This document shows positions 5,147-5,650 of a DNA stretch of 5,650 nucleotides, piece by piece. Source of the stretch: Verrucomicrobiota bacterium. GTDB lineage: Bacteria; Verrucomicrobiota; Verrucomicrobiia; Chthoniobacterales; UBA10450. The position numbers were made by a program, and so were the translations under genes. Location of the stretch: NCBI GenBank assembly GCA_003218615.1, contig QHOD01000267.1, positions 1 through 5,650 of the forward strand. The letters are read 5' to 3'. Below the pieces are notes generated by a model that saw only the letters and a program-made list of their open reading frames with translations, ran no database searches and was not told where the DNA came from. How positions within the stretch are numbered: position 1 is the first letter of the stretch; every line of letters begins with the position of its first letter.

Positions 5147-5650
5147 ATGAATGCCGACGCCATCCGAGTAGAACGCCCTGCCACAACCTCAAGGCTCTTT
5201 GCGCACACGCGCTGGGACGCGGTCCCCGCTGCGGCGGGTCTTTTTCATCTCGCATATTTCCTGAGCCTGTTCTTTCTCTACCCGCACGCGCCGCTCTGGG
5301 TAATGCTGATCCTCGGGTTCATTTACTCGCTAATGGTCAATGCGAACATCAACGGGGTAGGGCACAATTTCATTCATAATCCCTTCTTTCGTTCCCACCT
5401 GCTCAATCGCCTGTTCGGAGTCACTCAGTCGATCGCGTGTTGCTTTTCGCAAACGTATTACGATGCGGTCCACATGCAGCATCACAAAGGCAATGCTGAT
5501 CGCCCCGACGACAACGGCGAGACCGTCGATTGGATTTCAATCTACAAACACGGCCACGACGGCGAAGCGGAAAATCCGTGGAGCTACGTGTTCCTGAGTT
5601 TCTTTCGCGACGATGTCGGGACGATTCGCCGAGAGCTGCGCAAGCGTAAG
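5147..5650 (+). CDS. Membrane fatty-acid desaturase-family protein, N-terminal 168 residues, cut by window edge
   Basis: Membrane desaturases and related hydroxylases/monooxygenases use a di-iron centre held by histidine boxes to oxidise acyl chains or similar lipids. The reading frame is open from the ATG at 5147 to the window end (168 codons). Two histidine boxes are visible: GHNFIHN with HxxxH at 73-77, and HMQHH (HxxHH) at 109-113. Hydrophobic segments at about 26-45 and 48-66 precede box 1 and another lies near 88-101, as expected for this fold. A soluble, charged stretch with an Asp/Asn-rich part (116-128) follows box 2. The third box would lie outside the window, so integrity, substrate and regiospecificity cannot be decided. 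A second ATG at 5151 is out of frame and soon stops. No Shine-Dalgarno is evident. It is transcribed away from prs and probably functionally separate from it. Best call: FA_desaturase superfamily; carotenoid or alkane oxidation is possible. Confidence 0.85.
   Translation, partial: MNADAIRVERPATTSRLFAHTRWDAVPAAAGLFHLAYFLSLFFLYPHAPLWVMLILGFIYSLMVNANINGVGHNFIHNPFFRSHLLNRLFGVTQSIACCFSQTYYDAVHMQHHKGNADRPDDNGETVDWISIYKHGHDGEAENPWSYVFLSFFRDDVGTIRRELRKRK

Overview
The window is a compact, bacterial, chromosomal housekeeping region at moderately high GC. Seven genes run leftwards on the minus strand with little or no spacing: prs, rplY, pth, rpsF, ssb, dprA and a topoisomerase III-type topB that runs off the left edge. 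One gene, a membrane fatty-acid desaturase-type enzyme, runs rightwards from a divergent promoter region and off the right edge. The order rplY(ctc)-pth-rpsF is the one known from Chlamydia (followed there by rpsR-rplI), which points to the Planctomycetes-Verrucomicrobia-Chlamydiae group. The protein character, the weak Shine-Dalgarno signals and the intergenic repeats make a soil-type verrucomicrobial genome my best guess. That is inference, not proof.

Layout. 1-676 (-): N-terminal 225 residues of a type IA topoisomerase of the TopB class. 677-772: leader of about 100 bp with a GC-rich hairpin and a sequence resembling a damaged tRNA/tmRNA T-arm. 773-1873 (-): complete DprA. 1874-1933: almost entirely a pair of inverted 3-nt-loop hairpins that looks like a REP/BIME element. 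1934-2407 (-): SSB with an intact acidic tip. 2426-2755 (-): ribosomal protein bS6. 2752-3330 (-): peptidyl-tRNA hydrolase, overlapping rpsF by ATGA. 3339-3370: heptamer tandem repeat. 3375-4088 (-): bL25 of the long CTC type. 4072-5046 (-): PRPP synthetase, overlapping rplY by 17 bp. 5047-5146: divergent intergenic region with a dyad and a good sigma-70-like promoter for the right-hand gene. 5147-5650 (+): desaturase N-terminal half.

How the genes fit together. The right part of the minus-strand cluster supplies nucleotide precursors and translation functions (PRPP, bL25, Pth, bS6). The left part handles single-stranded DNA: SSB coats it, DprA loads RecA onto incoming ssDNA in transformation, and topoisomerase III acts on single-stranded regions and is known to work with SSB. 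The genes are tightly packed and no convincing intrinsic terminator separates them, so one long operon from prs to topB is plausible. I see no new defence system or mobile gene. The most unusual material lies in the short intergenic gaps: the REP-like pair, the heptamer array, the T-arm-like relic and the shared divergent dyad.
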